From Chloroflexota bacterium (GTDB lineage: Bacteria > Chloroflexota > Dehalococcoidia > SM23-28-2 > RBG-16-64-32): a stretch of 5,737 nt of DNA. Positions 1 to 5,737 of this stretch are shown one piece after another. The notes below the pieces were generated by a model. It saw only the letters and a list, made by a program, of their open reading frames with translations. It had not been told where the DNA came from and did not search any database. The position numbers were made by a program, and so were the translations under genes. The DNA is taken from assembly GCA_022561095.1 (NCBI GenBank), contig JADFRV010000145.1:1-5737 (forward strand). The letters run 5' to 3'. The stretch's first letter is position 1; each line of letters opens with the position of its first letter.

Positions 1-585
1 GTTGAAGCTGGCGTCGAAGCGCTGGACGCGCCGGTTGCCACTGTCGGCGACGAAGATATCGCCGCCCGGCGTGATCTCGATGGCGGTCGGCTCCTGGAAC
101 TGGCCGGCGCCTTCGCCCATCCCACCGAAGGCCTGGAGGAAGCGGCCGTCGGGGCCGTACTTGACCATGCGCGCGGTGCCGGTGTCGGCGACCCAGATGT
201 TGCCCTCGGGGTCTATCGCTACGTCACGAGGTCCCCAGAAGGCTTCGGGCTCGGGGTCCACCTGGCTGGTCGCCGGCACACCGAAGGCGAGCAGGAAGTT
301 GAAGTCGGGGTCGAACTTCTGGATGCGGTGGTTGAACGTATCGGCCACGTAGAGGTTGCCATCGAGGTCCACGGCTAGGCCCCAGGGCTCGCTGAACTCG
401 CCTTCGCCGGAACCGTTTCCGCCCACCTCGGCCAGGAAATTCCCCTCCGGGTCGAACTTCTGGACGCGGTGGTTGAACGTATCGGCGACATACAGGTTTC
501 CCTGAGAGTCAATAGTGAGCCCGGCAGGCTCGTTGAAGGAACCCGGATCGTCGCCCGGCTGGCCCAGCACCAGGTCTACCGGCAG
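1..585 (-). repeat. NHL beta-propeller repeats (at least four) at the C-terminal side of the large gene
   Basis: Residues about 800-994 contain four NHL-type units. Each runs F-x-x-P-x-x-(hydrophobic)-x-(hydrophobic)-D/T-x-x-G-(N/D)-(hydrophobic)-(YWF)-V-A-D-(TS), followed in three of them by (F/G)-N-x-R-(VI)-Q-(KR)-F. The VAD cores end at about residues 834, 881, 933 and 980. The first two units are 47 residues apart; the third is spaced 52 because of a VPATSQVDPEPEA insert near 901-913. NHL propellers usually need five or six blades, so further blades should lie to the left of the window. Blades of this kind bind proteins, RNA or ligands; which one applies here cannot be read from the sequence. 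Confidence 0.9.
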
Positions 586-2982
586 CTGCTGCAGCGCCGG
601 TAGACCTGGTGGGGGGATAGGGGTGCTCGCCGGCGCTTCCGGCGCCGTCCCCGTGCCCGTGAGTTCGATATCGTACTGTGCGGGGAAAAAGGCTACCATA
701 TTCAGGCTGCCGAAGGTGAACTCCTGCCCGCTCGTCGGATCCAGGGGCAGCCTTCGGTCGCGGAAGTACTGCCACCAGTTGTCCCAGCTGCTGCCCCGGA
801 ACAGGCTCTCCACGAAGTCAGCACCGAACCGCAGGACGATATCCAGTTCTATCTCGCCCTCTTTATTACTGATGCCCCTGAAGACATCCGCGGTAGGCAG
901 CGTCTTGTAGGTGGAGAACTCCGGGAACCACCAGCGGAGGGGGAAGCGGACGGGCGGCCCGTACTGGGTCAGGTACGGTTGGACCACATCCTCGTTTTCG
1001 GTCAGCACCACCAGCACCGCGTCGGGCGGCGGCTCCTCCCCGACCTGCGTGTAGTTCACCTGGTTGTAGTCACGCAGGTACCACCCCCAGGGCTCGAGTC
1101 CGCCCTCGATGAAGATGGGCAGCTCCTCGCCCATCCCTGATAGCTCGGACGCAGCCTCGATGCCTTCGACCACGTCGGGCACGAAGGGGGAAGTTTGAGT
1201 GTAGACCAGTAGCTCTCGGGGTACGTCCCCGAATTCGTAGGTGGCGCGGACGCCGATAACTAGCGTAAAGGCCAGCAGCCCTCCCGCGACGAAGGACGAA
1301 GCGACGACACCATACCGCCCGAAGCCCGTCCCTCGTCGTCGCAACGGTCGCCGTCGAGCTTGGAGACCCAGTGTGATAGCGACCGTCTGCTGATGCTCCA
1401 CAGGCAGCAGGAGCCAGAGGGTGCCCAGAGAGGCGGCGATGATCCCCAGGACGCGCAACGCGATCCAGCCAGTCCCCCCCGGCCCAAATACGCCTAACGC
1501 CACCGCGGCCATCCCCAGCGCTCCGGCCGCCAGCGGACGGACGAACGGCCCCATCTGCCGCGCCGCCCTTCGCGGTACCCCCGAGCTGACCAGCTGACCT
1601 AGGGCGAACGCCCCCAGGACGATCACCGGCAGCGAGGTGTTCACGCTGAGCCAGGGCATCTTCTCTCCGGCGTAGCTGTAGCCGAGAAACGTCGCCACGA
1701 CCCAGAACACTAGGAAGCGTCGGAATACGTCGCCTTTGACGGCATAGTAGAAGAGGGCCGGTGCGGCGAAGACCAGCGGCAGGAATTCGTATATTGGCAG
1801 CAGCATCAGGTAGTAGAACCAGGGCTGCTCGCCGCGGGCCACGTCCTGCTGGCTCAGCCAGTAGTTCAGGGCCCCCCAGTTGCCGGAGTAGAAGCCGTCC
1901 AGGTTAGTGAAGAAGGACGTGTACAGCAGCGCGTAGGGGATATAGAAGGCCGCCGCCGCCAGAAGCCAGACTCGTGCGTTCCAGCGGAGCCCAATGATCG
2001 CCGTCGCTCCCACGAGGGCGGCGATGGTGAAGAAGCCGAGCACGTTCTCGCGGCTGGCACCCAAAACGGCGGAGCGGGCCAGGTCCGTATTGCTGATGCC
2101 GAGCAGGCCTGATAGAGGCAGCTGTATTGCGGCGGCGAACTGCGGCAGCATCAGCGTGCCGAGAACGATGAGGAAAGCAGCGGCCGGGTGCCACTTAGTC
2201 AGCCCGATCCGTTTGCGCCAGCGCCCGCTAAACGGCCACAGAGCGGCGACTGCCCAGGCGAACGGGAGCAAAAGGATCAGAATGCTAACACTACCGAAGG
2301 CGTCGGGCTTGCTGTGTTCGCGAATCTGGCGCCAGAAGTGGACGGCCATCCAGACGTTCAGAAAGAGTATGAGCACCGTAGCGTTGATGAAGATGCTCTC
2401 CTTCGTGGCGAAGGCGAGGCCCAGGAGCAGCGCCCCCAGGTACAGGTAGCGCGGCTTCCGCTCGTCGATGTAGCGCCACAGGGTAATCACCAGCCCCAGC
2501 GTGAAGAAGGCGATAAAGATGTCGTTGCGGGCAAAGCGGCTGAAATACAGCAGCGTGGGTGAGAAGGCGATGGCCACGGCCATAATCAGGGCTCCGGCGG
2601 TCCCCAGGCGGTGTCGTAGGAAGAACGGCAGCGCCACCAGGGCCGAACCGAAGATGGCCGGGAAGATGCGGGCCGTGTAGTCGCCCACCCCAAACAGGAA
2701 AAACATCGACGCTGTGCCAAAGAACTGAAACGGGCCGTGCATCCACACCTCGTGCGCGTACCCCTGGCCCTCGAACAGCTTCCAGGCGGTCCAGGCGTGC
2801 AGGCTCTCGTCGTGGTGGAGGGCCCGTGATCCCAGGTCCCAGAAGCGCATGCCTGCCGCCACGATGATCAGGGTGGCGTAAGCCGCCACCTGCCAGTTGA
2901 CCCGCACCCGCGCGGAGACCAGGCGATCCAGTATCGTCTCTTGCCGCTCGCCAAGGCCTAACGGTTCCGCTAGCTCGCTCAT
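1..2982 (-). CDS. GT-C membrane glycosyltransferase (TIGR03663/Agl23-like) fused to NHL repeats, 3' end outside the window
   Basis: I translated this frame codon by codon: it is open for 994 codons from ATG at 2982 and runs off the left edge without a stop. Residues 31-580 hold more than a dozen hydrophobic spans. Motifs typical of GT39-related GT-C enzymes are intact: HHDES at 56-60 in the first external loop, MHGPF at 81-85, SRFARND at 148-154, TKES at 193-196, QPWFYY at 386-391 and GEKMPWL at 439-445. Such enzymes transfer sugar from a polyprenyl-phosphate donor outside the membrane; the acceptor here is unknown. Residues about 580-774 are a soluble, probably extracytoplasmic domain with W634-YLR and WWFPEF (684-689). 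A TGTGTAPEAPASTP-type linker (775-788, Pro-rich to about 796) leads to NHL repeats from about 800. The start overlaps the upstream stop and has no good Shine-Dalgarno, so translation is probably coupled. Fold is fairly certain; the acceptor and the 'Agl23' label are not. Confidence 0.88.
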   Translation of the reverse strand, partial: MSELAEPLGLGERQETILDRLVSARVRVNWQVAAYATLIIVAAGMRFWDLGSRALHHDESLHAWTAWKLFEGQGYAHEVWMHGPFQFFGTASMFFLFGVGDYTARIFPAIFGSALVALPFFLRHRLGTAGALIMAVAIAFSPTLLYFSRFARNDIFIAFFTLGLVITLWRYIDERKPRYLYLGALLLGLAFATKESIFINATVLILFLNVWMAVHFWRQIREHSKPDAFGSVSILILLLPFAWAVAALWPFSGRWRKRIGLTKWHPAAAFLIVLGTLMLPQFAAAIQLPLSGLLGISNTDLARSAVLGASRENVLGFFTIAALVGATAIIGLRWNARVWLLAAAAFYIPYALLYTSFFTNLDGFYSGNWGALNYWLSQQDVARGEQPWFYYLMLLPIYEFLPLVFAAPALFYYAVKGDVFRRFLVFWVVATFLGYSYAGEKMPWLSVNTSLPVIVLGAFALGQLVSSGVPRRAARQMGPFVRPLAAGALGMAAVALGVFGPGGTGWIALRVLGIIAASLGTLWLLLPVEHQQTVAITLGLQARRRPLRRRGTGFGRYGVVASSFVAGGLLAFTLVIGVRATYEFGDVPRELLVYTQTSPFVPDVVEGIEAASELSGMGEELPIFIEGGLEPWGWYLRDYNQVNYTQVGEEPPPDAVLVVLTENEDVVQPYLTQYGPPVRFPLRWWFPEFSTYKTLPTADVFRGISNKEGEIELDIVLRFGADFVESLFRGSSWDNWWQYFRDRRLPLDPTSGQEFTFGSLNMVAFFPAQYDIELTGTGTAPEAPASTPIPPPGLPALQQLPVDLVLGQPGDDPGSFNEPAGLTIDSQGNLYVADTFNHRVQKFDPEGNFLAEVGGNGSGEGEFSEPWGLAVDLDGNLYVADTFNHRIQKFDPDFNFLLAFGVPATSQVDPEPEAFWGPRDVAIDPEGNIWVADTGTARMVKYGPDGRFLQAFGGMGEGAGQFQEPTAIEITPGGDIFVADSGNRRVQRFDASFN
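310..501 (-). repeat. Near-identical direct repeat of 51 bp encoding two adjacent NHL blade cores
   Basis: The segments 310-360 and 451-501 are 141 bp apart and match at 46 of 51 positions; the first 36 bases (310-345 against 451-486) differ at one position only. They encode the VADTFNHR(V/I)QKFD core. Identity extends to wobble positions, while the sequence on both sides is clearly diverged, as are the matching segments of the third and fourth blades. Confidence 0.85.
568..611. repeat. Perfect 16-bp inverted repeat inside the coding sequence
   Basis: The left arm CACCAGGTCTACCGGC (568-583) and right arm GCCGGTAGACCTGGTG (596-611) are exact reverse complements around a 12-base loop, AGCTGCTGCAGC, that is itself partly self-complementary (GCT 585-587 with AGC 593-595). 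Three further pairs (563-565 with 614-616) can form beyond a two-by-two mismatch. It lies in the minus-strand gene at residues about 791-805 (GLPALQQLPVDLVL), between the Pro-rich linker and the first NHL blade. The transcript after the hairpin is not U-rich, so it is not a standard intrinsic terminator. Confidence 0.9.
631..647. repeat. Short GC-rich inverted repeat in the linker-coding region
   Basis: CGGCGC (631-636) and GCGCCG (642-647) are reverse complements around a five-base loop. They encode part of the Ala/Pro/Thr linker (TAPEAPA) of the large gene, 20 bp from the 16-bp inverted repeat. In such GC-rich linker DNA this could be chance. Confidence 0.5.
2979..2982 (-). promoter_or_regulatory. 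ATGA stop/start overlap between the two glycosyltransferase-like genes
   Basis: On the minus strand the ATG of the large gene (2982-2980) overlaps the TGA of the upstream gene (2981-2979). The nearest purine-rich stretch upstream (GAGGTG) ends about 20 bases before the ATG, too far for a normal Shine-Dalgarno. This points to re-initiation by ribosomes that finish the upstream gene, giving linked production of the two proteins. Confidence 0.85.
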
Positions 2983-4697
2983 TCTGTCGGCACCAGTATC
3001 TGCACCTCTATGGTTGACAGGTTACCGTATTGCTCTCGTTCGGCCAACCACCGCCAGGCCGAAAGTAGGTCAAAATTGAGGGGAATCCAACCTTCGGCTA
3101 CTCGCCAGGAGCCGCCCAGAGGAGTGAATCCGGGTGGCGCCTCCCGGCCCGCATCCGTCACGATAAGCGAGCCGGCCGGCGGGTCTTCCAGCATCACCGC
3201 GCTGCCCCGCAGGTGCCAGGCTATGGCATCGCGCGCCGGATGCTCCACTGTCACCGGCGATCCTCGCTGCTCGGCCTCGAGAGCTACTGTGTCACTGAGA
3301 AGCTCGACGCCAGGCGTGAACCGCCTGTCGACGGCGAACTCCGAACCGTCGCCGAAGCCAAGCGATAGGCTGGAATGGATGAGAAACGGCAACGCCAGGG
3401 CCGCTCCCAGCGGCAGGGCCAGGATCAGGCCGTTGCGGCCCCAATAGTAGAAACCCCCGGCCACGATGGTGGCGGTGGCGACCAGCGCCAGCACCGCCAA
3501 CGCCTGTTCTGTGTCCGAGATCGGGCTCCCTTCCTGGGCCCAGCGCGATAGCTGCAGCAATGCGTAGGCCAGCAGTGCCAGGGCCAGCCCTATCGCCGGC
3601 CACCAGCGTTTGATCAGGCCCCAATCAACGCTTGATACTGCCTCCTCGATCAAACTCGCCGCCAGCAGAGATAGCGGCAGGAGCAGGAGGAGGAGCTGGC
3701 CGGAATCCCGCTGGGTAGCGAAGGCGACCACGAACAGTGCCACCGTCGCCCACGTGAGCAACAAGCGCTGGATAAGGGGGGGCGCTCGCGAGGCTGTGAC
3801 CCAACGGCGGACGAGCACGATGTAGGCAGCGGCGCCGCTCAGAAGCAGCGGCCACTCGTATCCGGCTAGCACCGAGAGCTGATAGAACCGGGGCAAGTCG
3901 TCTCCCGGCAGAGCGAACATGTCTACCCACTGGCGCACTCCGGGCAAGCTTAGGCGGTCGATGTCCGTACCAACCTGTAGTATGCCCAGCGATAGAGTGA
4001 ACGCCAGGGCCAGAGCGGCGAGCTGCCAGTGGTCGCTGGTCCTGCGGAACGTGGCGATGGCGGAGCTGACGGCTCCTTCGCGTCGCCAGGTGGCCTCTAG
4101 CGCCACGAAGGCGACGAGGGCGAGCAGCGTCGAGGTGGCGACGGGGTCGCTGGCGAGGCCCAGGCCGGCGGCGGCCGATAGGATCGCGATGGGCAGCGGG
4201 CGCGGCTTCTCCAGGTAGGCCAGCAGCGACAGCACCATCACCATCGACAGTAATCCTCCCAGAGCGAAGCTGGATGCTGAACGAGAGGTATGGACTGCCA
4301 GCGGCGAGAACGCGAGGAGAGTGGCCGCCAGCAGGACGGCGCCGCGCCCGAAGTGGCGTCGGGCGAACCACAGCGATACGAACAGTGCCGAACCGCTAAC
4401 CGCCGGGACGAACCGGGCGACGGTCTCCCCGGAGCCGAAGATCCGGAACAGGTAGGATGTCAGGGCCGCGGTGACATCCCCAGACCAGCTGTCCGGCACG
4501 CTGCCCTGCGACACCAGCCAGGCGTTGAAGGCGCGGGCGCTCTCGGCCGTGGTCAGGGGAAGGTGATCGAGGCTGGCAAGCCGCAGCGCTACAGCGAATC
4601 CGATGAGCGCCGCCCACAGGACAGGCTCTAAGCCGAATGTGACGGCGTCGCGGCTGATCTTTGCCGCCGACGAACTTCGACGGCTACGCTTGACCAT
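2979..4697 (-). CDS. Degenerate GT-C glycosyltransferase paralogue, probable pseudo-enzyme membrane protein
   Basis: This is a 572-residue integral membrane protein with a basic cytoplasmic N-terminus (KRSRR at 3-7), about a dozen hydrophobic spans between residues 26 and 440, and a soluble C-terminal domain from about 445. It is a paralogue of the next gene: FGSGETVARFVPAVSGSAL (87-105) matches FGVGDYTARIFPAIFGSAL (97-115) there at 11 of 19 positions, and AFSP (129-132) and SxxEEAVSS-like helix ends also line up. The catalytic positions are not kept: HHDES becomes TTAES (49-53, Asp to Ala at 51), the HGP motif becomes SGD (72-74), SRFARND becomes SRSASSF (138-144, Asp to Phe), and GEKMPWL becomes TQRDSGQ. 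The C-terminal domain is also shared (WHLR at 494-497, DPP at 505-507, W531/W537/W548/W550). An in-frame TGA at 4713-4715 leaves ATG 4697 as the first possible start; only a weak GAGG lies upstream. It probably heads a two-gene operon. Glycosyl transfer by itself is doubtful; a partner or ligand-binding role is inference. Confidence 0.87.
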   Translation of the reverse strand: MVKRSRRSSSAAKISRDAVTFGLEPVLWAALIGFAVALRLASLDHLPLTTAESARAFNAWLVSQGSVPDSWSGDVTAALTSYLFRIFGSGETVARFVPAVSGSALFVSLWFARRHFGRGAVLLAATLLAFSPLAVHTSRSASSFALGGLLSMVMVLSLLAYLEKPRPLPIAILSAAAGLGLASDPVATSTLLALVAFVALEATWRREGAVSSAIATFRRTSDHWQLAALALAFTLSLGILQVGTDIDRLSLPGVRQWVDMFALPGDDLPRFYQLSVLAGYEWPLLLSGAAAYIVLVRRWVTASRAPPLIQRLLLTWATVALFVVAFATQRDSGQLLLLLLPLSLLAASLIEEAVSSVDWGLIKRWWPAIGLALALLAYALLQLSRWAQEGSPISDTEQALAVLALVATATIVAGGFYYWGRNGLILALPLGAALALPFLIHSSLSLGFGDGSEFAVDRRFTPGVELLSDTVALEAEQRGSPVTVEHPARDAIAWHLRGSAVMLEDPPAGSLIVTDAGREAPPGFTPLGGSWRVAEGWIPLNFDLLSAWRWLAEREQYGNLSTIEVQILVPTE

Positions 4698-4963
4698 AGC
4701 TGCTCGGATGCCTCATTCCAGCTATAGAACGAAGGAGCGGAACTAGAGGTTGCCTGCCGAGCCGTGGCTGGTACAGGTCGCCGCCTGGTGCACACTGCGT
4801 AGGAGGCGGCGTGCTCCCGATTGCCCATCGCCTGATTTCTCTATCTGCGAGCCTCACTTGACGTAATAGCTGCCCCCTTTGGCGTCGCCGCGTCTTATGA
4901 TACGCTCGGCCAGCGGCGGAGGCGGGGTCCTGGAGTGTTTCGGCCACCTGCCAGGAGGCGCGC
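4698..4963. other. Divergent intergenic region (266 bp) between the LTD gene and the glycosyltransferase pair
   Basis: Both transcripts should start here. On the plus strand a TATGAT (4896-4901) resembles a -10 hexamer, but no -35 sits at the usual distance; TTGACG (4858-4863) is 32 bases away. On the minus strand TATAGC (near 4727-4722) is a weak -10 candidate without a convincing -35. No tRNA, riboswitch, terminator or small gene with a good ribosome site is visible. Confidence 0.55.
4953..4958 (+). promoter_or_regulatory. Strong Shine-Dalgarno of the LTD gene, partly within a 6-bp inverted repeat
   Basis: AGGAGG lies five bases before ATG 4964 and decides that start. TCCTGG (4928-4933) is the exact reverse complement of CCAGGA (4951-4956), so a six-pair hairpin with a 17-base loop could cover four of the six Shine-Dalgarno bases. 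The ribosome site is clear; the hairpin is only a possibility. Confidence 0.8.
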
Positions 4964-5716
4964 ATGCTTCGGCCACGGTACGCTTCGCGTATAACCGTGT
5001 CAGCCCTTGTTTCGGCTCTCGCCATCGCACTGGCGTTGGCAGCCGTTTCCCCTGCTGGGGCGCAGGGGCCGGACGTCCAGATCGCCCAACTGAGCTGTAG
5101 CGGCGACCCGGAGCTGGTAGTCATCGAGAACTTCGGGGACACCGCCCAGACACTCGCCGGTTGGGAGCTCCAGAGCGATCCTCCTGACAGCCAGACGTTT
5201 GACCTTTCCACGCTGGGTACCCAACTGGTGCCGGGGGCATCGATCTCCATTCAGAGCGGGCCTTCCGCCGGTGGCGTCTTCAAGTGGACGCTGGAGTTCA
5301 TCTATCGTGACGACGATCCCACGGACTACGCTCGCATCGTGGATGATACGGGGGCGATCGTCCATCAGGTCAACTGCGCCGAAGCCACGTCCACGCCATC
5401 GCCGACCCCCAGCCCGGAGCCTTCGCCTGTCGGCGAGGTGCCGAACGGAGGCGGCGCGCCCCCTATTACCAGCGGCTCGTCTTCACCGGCGATGATCTTG
5501 CTCGTGGGGGGCTCGCTCGCCGTCGCCGGCCTTGCGATGATCGCCCTGCCGCGGTTGCGTCTGCGCCCCTCGCTAGCGGTTGCGGTCTCATCGCCGCACA
5601 GAGCTTACAGAGGGGGAAGCGGCACTCGCCAGGGTCGTTCCTCCAAGGCTCTCGGTCTAACGCTGGTAGGGCTTTGCGCTGTGGCGATGTTCCTCATCCT
5701 CCGGCGCCGCGCCTGA
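4964..5716 (+). CDS. Secreted, membrane-anchored lamin-tail-domain (LTD) protein
   Basis: This is a 250-residue exported protein. Residues 1-33 form a signal peptide (R3, R5, R9, hydrophobic core 12-28, AGA before Q34). Residues about 38-138 match the LTD immunoglobulin-like fold: LVVIENFGDTAQTLAGWEL (51-69), a FDL strand (79-81), LVPGASISIQSG (88-99), then W108 and DDDPTDYARIVDDTG (116-130). C45 and C138 bracket the domain and could form a disulfide. Bacterial LTDs are common on secreted surface proteins and may bind proteins, DNA or the envelope; no enzymatic residues are evident. A TPSPTPSPEPSP linker (144-155) leads to VPNGGG (159-164), a hydrophobic span (176-195) ending PRLRLR (196-201), a basic loop, and a second span (230-246) ending RRRA. 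A strong AGGAGG five bases before the ATG fixes the start. The gene diverges from the glycosyltransferase pair. LTD assignment is fairly secure; the biological role is unknown. Confidence 0.86.
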   Translation: MLRPRYASRITVSALVSALAIALALAAVSPAGAQGPDVQIAQLSCSGDPELVVIENFGDTAQTLAGWELQSDPPDSQTFDLSTLGTQLVPGASISIQSGPSAGGVFKWTLEFIYRDDDPTDYARIVDDTGAIVHQVNCAEATSTPSPTPSPEPSPVGEVPNGGGAPPITSGSSSPAMILLVGGSLAVAGLAMIALPRLRLRPSLAVAVSSPHRAYRGGSGTRQGRSSKALGLTLVGLCAVAMFLILRRRA

Positions 5717-5737
5717 CCGCGTATTCGTGCCTGAGCT

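Noticed and set aside
568..611. Intrinsic terminator or CRISPR-type repeat
   Set aside because: The hairpin is inside an open frame and neither strand shows a T-run after it; there is one copy only, with no spacer array.
515..910. 131-codon plus-strand open frame
   Set aside because: It is antisense to the large gene, whose frame gives clear external-domain and NHL motifs across the same bases; typical shadow in GC-rich DNA.
3625..4371. 248-codon minus-strand open frame in another register of the paralogue gene
   Set aside because: Its Arg/Pro/Ala-rich translation is the usual out-of-frame product of GC-rich DNA, whereas the main frame gives membrane spans and homology to the neighbour.
2979..4697. 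Pseudogene call for the paralogue
   Set aside because: The catalytic motifs are degenerate but the frame is intact, membrane spans and the external domain are kept, and the overlap with the next start is precise, so a maintained pseudo-enzyme fits better than a decaying gene.
4628..4828. Small minus-strand gene in the intergenic region
   Set aside because: It overlaps the N-terminus of the paralogue in another frame, lacks a good ribosome site and shows no recognisable features.
4858..4901. Promoter made of TTGACG and TATGAT
   Set aside because: The two hexamers are 32 bases apart, nearly double the usual 16-18, so they cannot form one standard promoter.
4684..5250. 188-codon minus-strand open frame antisense to the LTD gene start
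   Set aside because: It covers the signal peptide and LTD in antisense and overlaps the start of the paralogue; its translation has no recognisable domain, and the plus-strand gene has a strong ribosome site and a coherent protein.

Overview
The window is GC-rich, almost fully coding DNA with three supportable genes. Two lie on the minus strand as a tight pair: a 572-residue membrane protein (4697 to 2979), then a very large membrane protein (2982 to beyond position 1). The third is a divergent plus-strand gene for a secreted, membrane-anchored protein (4964 to 5716). The combination of a GT-C membrane glycosyltransferase of the kind labelled TIGR03663/'Agl23', fused to NHL repeats, with a lamin-tail-domain (LTD) secreted protein carrying a TPSPTPSP-type linker suggests an uncultivated member of Chloroflexota (Dehalococcoidia or a relative). 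That placement is inferred from gene content only; there is no rRNA or taxonomic marker in the window.

Layout. Positions 1-2982 (minus) hold an uninterrupted reading frame of 994 codons that leaves the window without a stop. It encodes an N-terminal multi-span GT-C enzyme with intact acidic motifs, an extracytoplasmic domain, an Ala/Pro/Thr linker and at least four NHL repeats. Positions 2979-4697 (minus) encode a shorter paralogue of the same architecture without the NHL part, in which the positions matching the catalytic acidic residues are replaced. The two genes overlap by ATGA, so they are probably co-transcribed and translationally coupled. Positions 4698-4963 are the only real intergenic stretch, between divergent genes. 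Positions 4964-5716 encode a signal-peptide protein with one LTD, a Pro/Ser/Thr linker and two hydrophobic C-terminal segments. The last 21 bases hold nothing recognisable.

How the genes may work together. The pair looks like a cell-surface glycosylation module: an apparently competent polyprenyl-phosphate-sugar-dependent transferase carrying an external beta-propeller, and a catalytically degenerate sister that could be a partner or regulatory subunit. The divergent LTD protein is an exported surface protein and might be a substrate or just a neighbour; the sequence does not decide this.

The most unusual points are the degenerate tandem paralogue, the GT-C/NHL fusion, a perfect 16-bp inverted repeat inside the coding sequence exactly at the junction between the enzyme and NHL parts, and the double C-terminal anchor of the LTD protein.
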